From GCA-2688105 sp964499445 (GTDB lineage Bacteria; Chloroflexota; Dehalococcoidia; Dehalococcoidales; GCA-2688105), in assembly GCA_964499445.1 (NCBI GenBank), contig CAZCLE010000015.1, positions 1 through 24,531 of the forward strand: a stretch of DNA of 24,531 nt. Direction: 5' to 3'. The notes below the pieces were generated by a model. That model was not told the origin of the DNA. It saw only the letters and a program-made list of their open reading frames with translations, and did not search any database. Each line of letters opens with the position of its first letter. The stretch's first letter is position 1. The position numbers and the translations under genes were made by a program. Shown here in pieces: positions 1 to 5,502 of the stretch.

Positions 1-583
1 GGTCAAATTGCATCCCCTCAACATACTCCGTCTCATACTTTATCCCCTTGGACTCCTCAACAGTGATAACCCCGTCCTTACCCACCTTCTCCATAACTTC
101 AGCAATTAAATTACCAATCTCCTTGTCTTTGGCGGTATTAGTGCCCACTTGAGCAATCTGCTCCTTACCCTTTACCTCGTTAGATGCCTTTTTAAGCTCG
201 TCAACAAGGGCTTGGGTGGCTTTTTCAATACCTCTCTTTAGCGCCATAGCGTCGGCTCCAGCGGCCACATTCTTAAAGCCGCCAGAAATAATAGCGTGAG
301 CCAGGATAGTTGATGTCGTAGTGCCATCGCCACAAGCATCATTAGTCTTAGTGGCGGCTTCCTTAACTAACTGCACCCCCATATTCTCAAAGGGGTCGGG
401 AAGCTCGATATCCTTGGCGATAGTAACCCCGTCATCAATTACTGAGGGAGCGCCCCATTTCTTATCCAGGGCTACGCAGTGTCCCTTGGGTCCCAGGGTT
501 ACCTTGACCGCATCAACTAAAGCATCTATTCCCCTTTTTAGGGAATGCCTGACTTGCTCATCAAATATAATCTGTTTTGCCAT
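1..583 (-). CDS. groEL: Chaperonin GroEL, 5' part (runs off the window)
   Basis: This is the large ATP-driven chaperonin subunit, which forms the double-ring folding chamber with GroES in the cytoplasm. The first 194 residues are present, starting MAKQIIFDEQVRHSLKRG. Family hallmarks are the nucleotide-binding VTLGPKG segment near residue 30, DDGVTIAK near residue 50 and the DGTTT motif near residue 87. The ATG at 583 follows a strong AAGGAGG ribosome binding site about five bases upstream. It lies 30 bp downstream of groES in the same direction and should be co-transcribed from the CIRCE-controlled promoter. The 3' part, including the apical domain, is outside the window. Identification is secure. 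Confidence 0.97.
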   Translation of the reverse strand, partial: MAKQIIFDEQVRHSLKRGIDALVDAVKVTLGPKGHCVALDKKWGAPSVIDDGVTIAKDIELPDPFENMGVQLVKEAATKTNDACGDGTTTSTILAHAIISGGFKNVAAGADAMALKRGIEKATQALVDELKKASNEVKGKEQIAQVGTNTAKDKEIGNLIAEVMEKVGKDGVITVEESKGIKYETEYVEGMQFD

Positions 584-613
584 TTTTCCCTCCTTACCTA
601 CTAATCCGATTGG

Positions 614-910
614 TTATTTAGTTTTCTTAGCCAAAATATCACTCTCACGCAGGATTATCAGCTCCTCATCATCAATCTTAATTTCAGTGCCTCCATACTT
701 GGCATAAACCACTATGTCGCCCACCTTAACCTCCATGGCTATCCGTTTCCCGTCCTCAGATAGCCTGCCCGGACCCACCGCCAGAACCTTACCCTCCTGG
801 GGTTTCTCTTTGGCAGTGTCGGGCAGAACAATACCCCCCTTGGTTACATCTTCCTTTTCAATGGGCTTGACTACCAAGCGGTCGGCCAGCGGTTGAAGCT
901 TAACCACCAT
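614..910 (-). CDS. groES: Co-chaperonin GroES
   Basis: GroES is the 10-kDa heptameric lid that caps the GroEL chamber. The protein is 98 residues from the ATG at 910, a normal length. It has the expected beta-barrel sequence: LADRLVVKP at the N terminus, the mobile-loop region around GGIVLPDTA, VGPG, and the C-terminal DIVVYAKYGGTEIKIDDEE strands. The reading frame stays open up to an ATG at 940, but the start at 910 is preferred: AGGAGG lies seven bases before it and the family begins with a similar MVVKLQPL. groEL follows after 30 bp. The promoter and CIRCE upstream imply heat-shock control by HrcA. Confidence 0.96.
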   Translation of the reverse strand: MVVKLQPLADRLVVKPIEKEDVTKGGIVLPDTAKEKPQEGKVLAVGPGRLSEDGKRIAMEVKVGDIVVYAKYGGTEIKIDDEELIILRESDILAKKTK

Positions 911-952
911 ATCAGTCCTCCTTTTCAGTTCAATTGACACGAATTCAATTTA

Positions 953-979
953 TTAGCACTCTCCCCTTGAGAGTGCTAA
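953..979 (-). promoter_or_regulatory. CIRCE operator (HrcA binding site)
   Basis: A perfect inverted repeat, TTAGCACTC, nine bases, then GAGTGCTAA, matches the CIRCE consensus exactly. It sits at the expected transcription start of groES-groEL, so bound HrcA would block initiation. The hrcA gene itself is not in the window. Confidence 0.96.
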
Positions 980-986
980 CTGATAT

Positions 987-1015
987 ATAATAACCTAGGT
1001 AAACATATATCGCAA
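987..1015 (-). promoter_or_regulatory. Sigma-70 promoter of groES-groEL
   Basis: Read on the minus strand there is a TTGCGA -35 box (1010-1015), a 17-base spacer and a TATTAT -10 box (987-992). The predicted start near 980 falls at the edge of the CIRCE element, a classic repressor arrangement. Confidence 0.8.
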
Positions 1016-1053
1016 CTTAATAAATGACTATTTACCGCCAATGGCAATAACTG

Positions 1054-1073
1054 ATAGACATTCTGATGTCTAT
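1054..1073. repeat. Short perfect palindrome upstream of groES promoter
   Basis: ATAGACAT and ATGTCTAT are perfect 8-bp arms around TCTG. The palindrome lies about 40 bp upstream of the groES -35 box. No T-tract follows on either strand, so it is not an obvious terminator. It could be an operator or a remnant; its function is unknown. Confidence 0.4.
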
Positions 1074-1159
1074 ATTAACCTTTGTTCTCCAGAATACGCT
1101 CGTTTAATACAAAACTGACTCTTATAGATTTTTATTAGGGTTGCCAAACATTTTCATTT

Positions 1160-1188
1160 TTGACAGTTTACACTAAATCGTGTAGAAT
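1160..1188 (+). promoter_or_regulatory. Promoter of the XRE regulator with internal operator
   Basis: TTGACA (1160-1165), a 17-base spacer and TAGAAT (1183-1188) form a near-consensus sigma-70 promoter. The spacer and -10 box carry the half sites GTTTACAC and GTGTAGAA separated by six bases (1166-1187), operator copy 1. The predicted transcription start coincides with the ATG at 1195, so the message would be leaderless. The position suggests autoregulation. Confidence 0.8.
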
Positions 1189-1194
1189 CTAGCT

Positions 1195-1443
1195 ATGAGT
1201 AACCGGAATAGGGTGAAACGGCTCGAGTGGGATGGTGAACAAATCAATGCCTTAAGATGCCATTTAGGTCTGACCCAGCGAGAGATGGCTGACAGACTAG
1301 GCACGCGTCAGCAAACCATAAGTGAGTGGGAAACTGGGCAGTATAAACCCCGTGGCGCCTCATCCACCCTGCTGTCTATAATTGCTGAACGAGCCAAATT
1401 TGAATATAGGGCCACCCCCGCTAAAAAACCTAACCAACCTTGA
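1195..1443 (+). CDS. XRE-family helix-turn-helix transcriptional regulator
   Basis: This is an 82-residue DNA-binding protein consisting of little more than one Cro/CI-type helix-turn-helix. The domain spans about residues 14-70: LGLTQREMADRLG forms the first helices and RQQTISEWETGQ is the recognition helix region. There is no sensor domain and no visible metal or ligand motif. No Shine-Dalgarno sequence precedes the ATG, and the promoter start point falls on it, so a leaderless mRNA is likely. The same ACAC-N6-GTGT palindrome lies in its own promoter, immediately after its stop codon, and ahead of the DUF2851 gene. A small local regulon is therefore inferred. The effector signal is unknown. 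Confidence 0.88.
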   Translation: MSNRNRVKRLEWDGEQINALRCHLGLTQREMADRLGTRQQTISEWETGQYKPRGASSTLLSIIAERAKFEYRATPAKKPNQP

Positions 1444-1468
1444 CAGTATACACGGTTCCGTGTATACT
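1440..1468 (+). promoter_or_regulatory. Second XRE-operator promoter, facing the DUF72 remnant
   Basis: TTGACA (1440-1445), a 17-base spacer and TATACT (1463-1468) make a near-consensus promoter that overlaps the last bases of the XRE gene. A perfect palindrome fills the spacer: GTATACAC, six bases, GTGTATAC (1446-1467); the inner GG and CC also pair. This is operator copy 2, the most symmetric of the three. Confidence 0.82.
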
Positions 1469-1530
1469 ACTAAAGCTTCGTTTAGTTGTCGGCTGAAACA
1501 GATGGAGTGAAGCCAGCCAATAGGTTAATT

Positions 1531-1629
1531 ATGATGGAAAGGGTCAAGGTAGGTTGCTGCGGTTTCCCTAGGGGTATGAAGCACTACTTCGCACAGTTCA
1601 GGCTGGTTGAGGTTCGCCGGGCTGCTTAG
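1531..1629 (+). pseudogene. Truncated DUF72 family gene (N-terminal remnant)
   Basis: A 32-codon frame reads MMERVKVGCCGFPRG, then YFAQFRLVEV, then a stop after six more residues. The pattern VGCCGFP, YF.F, VEV resembles the N terminus of DUF72 (YecE-like) proteins, which continue for about 200 residues more. Nothing in the next 100 bases continues that fold in any frame, so this looks like the 5' stump of a deleted gene. There is no clear ribosome binding site. The XRE-operator promoter at 1440 points at it and may be what remains of its control region. The assignment rests on a short match recalled from the family, so it is tentative. I see no other gene between 1444 and 1692. Confidence 0.5.
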
Positions 1630-1692
1630 CGGAGAATCAGGTTAATTACAATAGTGCGGTTTAGTCGAGGCCAAGCGCTTTTATTTAGGTTG

Positions 1693-1721
1693 TTGATACA
1701 CGATATCGTGTTAAATATAAG
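1693..1721 (+). promoter_or_regulatory. Third XRE-operator promoter, ahead of the DUF2851 gene
   Basis: TTGATA (1693-1698), a 17-base spacer and TATAAG (1716-1721) form a promoter with a predicted start at the ATG at 1728. The palindrome ACACGATATCGTGT (1698-1711) places operator copy 3, TGATACAC-N6-GTGTTAAA (1694-1715), in the spacer. Confidence 0.68.
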
Positions 1722-1727
1722 CGAAGT

Positions 1728-1889
1728 ATGGTTATGCCTTCTCTAGTATTAACGCCGGCAAAGGTATCTGAGAGCCAAGTTATAAAAATATGGCAGCGCC
1801 AGAATGGGTCATCTATTGAGGAAGTTTTAGAGGTGCTTCGTCCCTCCCTTAAATCTCTCCCCCTCTCCTTGGAAAGGAGAGGGGGATAA
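1728..1889 (+). pseudogene. Detached 5' end of the DUF2851 gene
   Basis: The frame from ATG 1728 (or 1734) reads MVMPSLVLTPAKV, then ESQVIKIWQRQ, then runs into a palindromic element. There it meets three in-frame stops: TAA 1887, TGA 1896 and TAG 1902. The main DUF2851 frame downstream is in the same phase and begins with a second copy of the same segment, ESQVIKLWQRQ. Removing the 150-bp unit 1770-1919 joins the two into one uninterrupted protein. The original start of the DUF2851 gene is therefore probably here, right behind the operator promoter, and this piece is now a 53-residue stub. Confidence 0.65.
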
Positions 1890-1952
1890 AGGGGGTGAGG
1901 TTAGATAAATAATCTCCCAGAGAGCCAAGTTATTAAACTGTGGCAGCGCCAG
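1770..1952 (+). repeat. 33-bp duplication flanking a palindromic element insertion
   Basis: Positions 1770-1802 and 1920-1952 match at 30 of 33 bases (both start GAGAGCCAAGTTAT and end TGGCAGCGCCAG). Between them is a copy of the dispersed element. Its large hairpin has 12-bp arms at 1859-1870 and 1874-1885, followed by the tail GGGGGTGAGGTTAGA and AATCTCC. The repeat unit is exactly 150 bp, a multiple of three. Confidence 0.85.
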
Positions 1953-1955
1953 TTA

Positions 1956-3299
1956 ATGAAGGGAACGGAGCTGGTCACTGAGGCTGGTGAGCCGATAAGG
2001 ATAATCTACCCGGGCAGAATTAATGATGGTCGGGGGGCTGATTTTCGGGATGCGGTCATGGCCACCAGTGGCGGGTTAGTAAAGGGGGATATAGAGGTTC
2101 ACGTTAAATCTAGTGACTGGCGAGCTCACCGACATCACCTGGACACAGCCTATAACCGGGTAATCCTGCACGTAGTGATGTGGCACAACGCTAAGGTGGC
2201 TACCAATCTCCAGAATGGAGGGGGTGTCCCTGTTCTGGCACTGCATAAATACATAAAAGACCCAGTTGGCCAATGGATGGATGGGGTAGAGCTCCCCGCC
2301 AGCTTGAATATGCCCTGTCTTAAAGCTGCCCGACGCCTGACCACAGGCGCTATGGCGGAATTTCTAGATAATGCCGGGGAGGAACGGTTTTTAAGTAAGG
2401 TCGCCCGGCTCCAGGCTGATTTAGCTCAAATGGGGGCAGGTCAATGCCTTTATCAAGGGATAATGGGGGCTCTGGGTTACTCCAAGAATACGCTTCCCAT
2501 GCTCAAGCTAGCTCACCGGTTGCCACTTCAGGTTCTTGAGTCGGTGACTCAGGGTGAAATCTCAGATGAAGAATGCCTTGCCCGGCTGCAGGCTCTGCTA
2601 TTGGGTACTGCCGGGCTACTTCTCTCGCAATGCCTGAACGGGGGCCAAGAAAATAGATTAGGCAACAAATGGGTAGACAAATTGGAATGGCTATGGGCTT
2701 CTTTACGTCACACCGAGGTAATGTCCTCTGATGACTGGCAGCTGTTTAAGGTCAGACCAAGCAACTCTCCCATTCGTCGTATAGTAGCCATGAGTTGCCT
2801 CATACTCCGCTACCGGGAAAGGGGGATAGTTGACGGGGTGGTCAATATGTTAAAGGAGGCGCCTCTCAACCAGTGTCACTCTAGATTGGAAAAGGGGTTA
2901 CTGGTTACCACTGATGGTTACTGGGCAGGCCACTTTGATTTTGGTGTCGGCAGCAGGATAGGAAAACAAGCCCTTCTCGGCAGCCAGCGAGCGGCTGATA
3001 TTGCCGTCAATGTGCTCCTGCCCTTTATAGTTGCCTGGAGCCGACTTACCTCTCAGCCAGAACTGGAGCAGAAATCTCTTGCCCTTTATCACCGTTACCC
3101 TCGGCTGGCGGTAAACACGGTGGAAAGGCATATGAGGGGTCAGCTGGGGCTAAGCAGCCGCCTGGTCAGCTCCGCCCGGCGCCAACAGGGGCTGGTTCAC
3201 ATCTATAAAACCCTGTGTAGTCAAGGCAGGTGTAACTGCTGCCCGTTAGGGGAAAGCCGCTTAAGCCATTTTGAGACCGGGAATCACATCCAGGTCTAA
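1956..3299 (+). CDS. DUF2851 family protein, 5'-interrupted
   Basis: This 447-residue frame carries the DUF2851 core: YPGRINDGRGADFRDAV near residue 20, then GDIEVHV, the W-x-x-H-x-H element (DWRAHRHHLD) and VILHVVMW, which look like a metal-dependent or nuclease-type fold. A cysteine cluster (CSQGRCNCCPLG) lies at the C terminus. The biochemical role of the family is not established. The ATG at 1956 has no Shine-Dalgarno sequence, and the homologous N terminus (ESQVIKLWQRQ) lies upstream in the same frame behind stops brought in by a palindromic element. Expression would need re-initiation here, or the gene is decaying. The long body is intact, which argues against an old pseudogene. Its last 39 bp overlap the end of tsaD on the other strand. 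Confidence 0.8.
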   Translation: MKGTELVTEAGEPIRIIYPGRINDGRGADFRDAVMATSGGLVKGDIEVHVKSSDWRAHRHHLDTAYNRVILHVVMWHNAKVATNLQNGGGVPVLALHKYIKDPVGQWMDGVELPASLNMPCLKAARRLTTGAMAEFLDNAGEERFLSKVARLQADLAQMGAGQCLYQGIMGALGYSKNTLPMLKLAHRLPLQVLESVTQGEISDEECLARLQALLLGTAGLLLSQCLNGGQENRLGNKWVDKLEWLWASLRHTEVMSSDDWQLFKVRPSNSPIRRIVAMSCLILRYRERGIVDGVVNMLKEAPLNQCHSRLEKGLLVTTDGYWAGHFDFGVGSRIGKQALLGSQRAADIAVNVLLPFIVAWSRLTSQPELEQKSLALYHRYPRLAVNTVERHMRGQLGLSSRLVSSARRQQGLVHIYKTLCSQGRCNCCPLGESRLSHFETGNHIQV

Positions 3300-4250
3300 G
3301 CCATCCACCTTGCCCGCCTTAAACCGGTAATAGCCACAGGCAGCAATCATCGCCGCGTTATCAGTGCATAACACCGGCTCAGGAATCAGCACCGGGAGGG
3401 GCGAATCTTTTACCAGCCAGCTTCGGAGCCGCTTATTGGCGGCTACCCCACCGGCCAGTAAAATCTGCTTCACCCGGTGCTCCCTGGCGGCGGCCACAGT
3501 TTTGGCGACCAGGATATCAACCACTGCTTCCTGAAAGCTGGCAGCACCATCAGCCGGGGAGGAAACCTTCCCACCTTCCACCAATCGCAACAGGGCGGTC
3601 TTGACACCACTGAAGCTGAAGTCGCTGGTCCCCTTCAGCCAGGCACGAGGTAGCTGAATAGAGGCGGTGCCATCTCTGGCTGCCTTCTCAATGGCGGGAC
3701 CGCCGGGGTAGCCCAGCCCCAGTATTCGGGCGGCTTTATCAAAGGCTTCGCCGGCAGCGTCATCCCGTGTCCGCCCCAATACCACATAGTCCCCGTGCCC
3801 CTTCATCACCACCAAGTCACTATGCCCCCCGGAAACAATGAGGCACACCAGGGGGAAGACAGGACCAGACTCATTACCTTGGTCAATCAGCCAGTTAGCG
3901 TAGATATGACCCTCAAGGTGGTTAACTCCGGTAATAGGTAGCCCACGAGCTAAAGCCATAGCCTTGGCCATATTTACGCCTACCAGCAACGAGCCAGCCA
4001 GGCCGGGCCCGATGGTGACGGCAATGCCATCCAAATCATTCCAGGTAGCCTTAGCCTCGGCCATCGCCTGCTCAATGATGGGGATAATGGACAGAATGTG
4101 TTGCCTTGAGGCTACCTCAGGGACAATCCCGCCATAGCGGGCATGGATTTCCACCTGTGAGGCAATCTGATTAGACAGAATTTTAGCCCCATCCTCGACC
4201 ACGGCGGCGGCGGTTTCATCACAGGAGGTCTCGATACCCAGGATTTTCAT
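3261..4250 (-). CDS. tsaD: tRNA N6-adenosine threonylcarbamoyltransferase TsaD
   Basis: TsaD transfers the threonylcarbamoyl group to A37 of tRNAs that read ANN codons, working with TsaB, TsaE and TsaC. The 329 residues are a normal length. Visible landmarks are MKILGIETSCDETAAAV, the metal-binding histidines in NHLEGHIYANW around residue 110, VSGGHSDLV, and AGGVAANKRLR with the C-terminal CTDNAAMIA. A TATAAT box lies only eight bases before the ATG and GAGGT abuts the start directly, so the message is probably leaderless or nearly so. It is convergent with the DUF2851 gene (39-bp overlap of the 3' ends). None of its usual partners is nearby. Confidence 0.96.
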   Translation of the reverse strand: MKILGIETSCDETAAAVVEDGAKILSNQIASQVEIHARYGGIVPEVASRQHILSIIPIIEQAMAEAKATWNDLDGIAVTIGPGLAGSLLVGVNMAKAMALARGLPITGVNHLEGHIYANWLIDQGNESGPVFPLVCLIVSGGHSDLVVMKGHGDYVVLGRTRDDAAGEAFDKAARILGLGYPGGPAIEKAARDGTASIQLPRAWLKGTSDFSFSGVKTALLRLVEGGKVSSPADGAASFQEAVVDILVAKTVAAAREHRVKQILLAGGVAANKRLRSWLVKDSPLPVLIPEPVLCTDNAAMIAACGYYRFKAGKVDGLDLDVIPGLKMA

Positions 4251-4258
4251 ACCTCAGG

Positions 4259-4264
4259 ATTATA
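4259..4264 (-). promoter_or_regulatory. -10 box of tsaD
   Basis: A perfect TATAAT on the minus strand ends eight bases before the tsaD start codon. The -35 region is weak (a TTATTT-like stretch). The predicted transcription start is within one or two bases of the ATG. Confidence 0.5.
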
Positions 4265-4414
4265 GCACAGATAGCATCAGTGAAATAACCTTTAGCTTGT
4301 TGCGAAACTCTCCTTTATTCAATTTAATCTCGAAATGCCCCGTAAAATTATTTTTCCATATCTAATATTTACAGGCTTACACATAACATAGCGGCAACCT
4401 TTTAATGTAACCAC

Positions 4415-4494
4415 TTGACAAGTTACCGCAGTTGTGATACAGTAAATTTGCTGGATACTGTACATTTGACAGTTCACAGATGAAGTGGTAAAAT
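4415..4494 (+). promoter_or_regulatory. Tandem promoters of the coiled-coil protein gene
   Basis: There are two sigma-70 promoters in series. P1 is TTGACA (4415-4420), 17 bases, TACAGT (4438-4443). P2 is TTGACA (4466-4471), 17 bases, TAAAAT (4489-4494). The inverted repeat ACAGTA (4439-4444) and TACTGT (4456-4461) lies between them and overlaps the P1 -10 box, a possible operator. Transcription from P2 would start near 4501. The stretch 4251-4414 holds nothing else I can identify. Confidence 0.7.
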
Positions 4495-4520
4495 CTATAG
4501 AAGAGGGGGTAAAACAGGCA

Positions 4521-4925
4521 ATGGAAACGAAAACGACTGACATTAGAGAGGAATTGAAAGCTAGGATGGATGAAGTTCAAAAGCAAATCGACAGCCTCAA
4601 CGAAGAGAGGGATAGGATTGATAACAGATTGCAGGTCGCCCATTCGAAGCTTAAAGCCTTGAGGGAAATCTATGAGAGCGAAGGCGAACGTTTTGGTGAA
4701 CCTAGTCTTCCACTTTGGTCTGGAAAAGATAAAACTTACCGTTTCGCTGGAATGAAATTGATAGACGCCGTTTCTCTTATCCGACAAGAACAACCTGAAA
4801 TTAACAAAAAGCAAGTTCGTCAAATCTTGGAGAAAGCGGACTTTGACTTTCGAGGCAAGCGACCTGGCACGGCTATTCACTTTGTTTGGATAGCTCTTGA
4901 CAGAAGAAAGAAAGGAGAACAATAA
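4521..4925 (+). CDS. Small coiled-coil protein with C-terminal winged-helix-like domain
   Basis: I do not recognise this 134-residue protein with confidence. Residues 5-50 are a highly charged heptad-like helix (REELKARMDEVQKQIDSL onward), very probably a coiled coil. After a linker, residues 68-128 read GMKLIDAVSLIRQEQPEINKKQVRQILEKADFDFRGKRPG, which looks like a small winged-helix or HARE-HTH-type domain. The frame is open from a GTG at 4485, but that codon lies upstream of the P2 transcription start. The ATG at 4521 follows an AGAGGGGG ribosome binding site and is preferred. The gene has its own tandem promoters and ends 45 bp before a tRNA gene on the same strand, so the two may share a transcript. 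A nucleic-acid-binding role is only an inference. Confidence 0.75.
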   Translation: METKTTDIREELKARMDEVQKQIDSLNEERDRIDNRLQVAHSKLKALREIYESEGERFGEPSLPLWSGKDKTYRFAGMKLIDAVSLIRQEQPEINKKQVRQILEKADFDFRGKRPGTAIHFVWIALDRRKKGEQ

Positions 4926-4930
4926 AATTG

Positions 4931-4956
4931 AGGAGTGGTGTGTTAGCACCACTCCT
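4931..4956 (+). repeat. Perfect hairpin between the coiled-coil gene and the tRNA
   Basis: AGGAGTGGTG and CACCACTCCT form a perfect 10-bp stem with loop TGTTAG. No T-tract follows on the plus strand, so it is a poor terminator for the gene before it. On the minus strand it is followed by CAATTTTATT. Its core (4936-4951) matches 15 of 16 bases of the variable arm of the tRNA just downstream (5015-5030). It may be a processing signal or a partial duplication. Confidence 0.75.
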
Positions 4957-4970
4957 CATCCGTTACTTGT

Positions 4971-5056
4971 GCGGGGTTGACGAAATTGGTATACGTGAGC
5001 GACTAGCACTCGCTTGGTGTGTAAGCACCATAGGGGTTCGACACCCCTACCCCGCA
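4971..5056 (+). tRNA. Type II tRNA with leucine-type body and AGC (Ala) anticodon
   Basis: This is a complete cloverleaf. The 7-bp acceptor stem is GCGGGGT with ACCCCGC. The D arm (ACGAAATTGGTATACGT) closely follows bacterial tRNA-Leu. The anticodon stem AGCGA/TCGCT pairs fully around loop CTAGCAC, which puts AGC at 5005-5007 after an invariant T33. A long variable arm has a GGTG/CACC stem, and the T arm is AGGGG-TTCGACA-CCCCT. The discriminator base is A73, the leucine identity base. Position 3:70 is G-C, so the G3:U70 alanine signal is absent. CCA is not fully encoded (ACC then G). The body says leucine or at least type II; the anticodon reads GCU alanine codons. It could be a mistranslating, non-translational or recently mutated tRNA. 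The tRNA call is firm; the amino acid identity is not. Confidence 0.87.
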
Positions 5057-5111
5057 CCGCTAACTGCTTATCATAATAACAAAAATGTTGAATTTGTCAA
5101 GCCTTAGGGAG

Positions 5112-5390
5112 CTGTGCTTCGCATAAATTCTGCACTTCCCCCCTTAAAAGAGAAGAGGAAGAGATTTTATAAAGAAGGACGAAGCCCCCCTCTTACTTAC
5201 CCTCCCCCTTCCCTTATTGATGGGTTGTGTAGTAGGGGGATTAAAAGGGGCGAATACGGGGTCCCCGCAAAAATTTATTTTTGTGGGGTAAAAATCCCCT
5301 TTAAGAATTTCTCTTCCCTCTCCCCTTCATAAGGGGAGAGGGATAAAGGGTGAGGGGTTGTTACACAATCTTTTGTTAAGGAAGGGGGGC
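5112..5390. repeat. Degenerate cluster of dispersed palindromic elements
   Basis: The gap between the tRNA and the next promoter is filled with pieces of the two-hairpin element. The best-preserved hairpin has perfect 12-bp arms at 5316-5327 and 5331-5342 (CCCTCTCCCCTT and its complement), followed by ATAAAGGGTGAGGGG. Further upstream are a GACGAAGCCCCC fragment and a second hairpin (CCCCGCAAAAA, TTTA, TTTTTGTGGGG, near 5262-5287). An apparent 72-codon frame here (5114-5332) is just repeat sequence. I see no gene between 5057 and 5502. Confidence 0.7.
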
Positions 5391-5421
5391 AGGGAGACGG
5401 ATTGCTAGACACTCTCTTCTT

Positions 5422-5450
5422 TTGACACGCCTATTGGCCAATGCTATGAT
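5422..5450 (+). promoter_or_regulatory. Promoter of the CNNM/DUF2344/M48/tilS operon
   Basis: TTGACA (5422-5427), a 17-base spacer and TATGAT (5445-5450) form a near-perfect sigma-70 promoter 52 bp before the first gene. It follows directly after the repeat cluster. Confidence 0.82.
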
Positions 5451-5502
5451 GAATTAAAAGGGATTAGTCAGGGATTTTTTAATAACAGTGGGGTGATAGC
5501 GT

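Noticed and set aside
1859..1885. The long hairpin taken as a simple transcription terminator
   Set aside because: The same sequence recurs with a conserved non-T tail at several other places, including inside tilS, so it is a dispersed element. A terminator effect is possible but not its defining feature.
4466..4494. A fourth XRE operator in promoter P2 of the coiled-coil gene
   Set aside because: GTTCACA and GTGG fragments are present, but the ACAC-N6-GTGT symmetry is lost. Similarity to copy 1 is mostly in the promoter hexamers.
4377..4952. A 191-codon minus-strand frame covering the coiled-coil gene
   Set aside because: It is antisense to a plus-strand gene with tandem promoters, a good ribosome binding site and coherent coiled-coil composition. 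The minus-strand product has no recognisable domain.
4931..4956. Rho-independent terminator for the coiled-coil gene
   Set aside because: The stem is strong, but no T-tract follows on the coding strand. A T-rich tract exists only on the opposite strand, where no gene needs it.
5003..5009. Reading the tRNA anticodon as TAG (Leu) by shifting the loop one base
   Set aside because: The shift breaks two of the five anticodon-stem pairs and puts C at position 33, where T is nearly invariant. AGC keeps five of five pairs and T33.
5114..5332. A 72-codon plus-strand frame after the tRNA
   Set aside because: It consists of palindromic element sequence with low-complexity proline, lysine and arginine stretches, and has no ribosome binding site.
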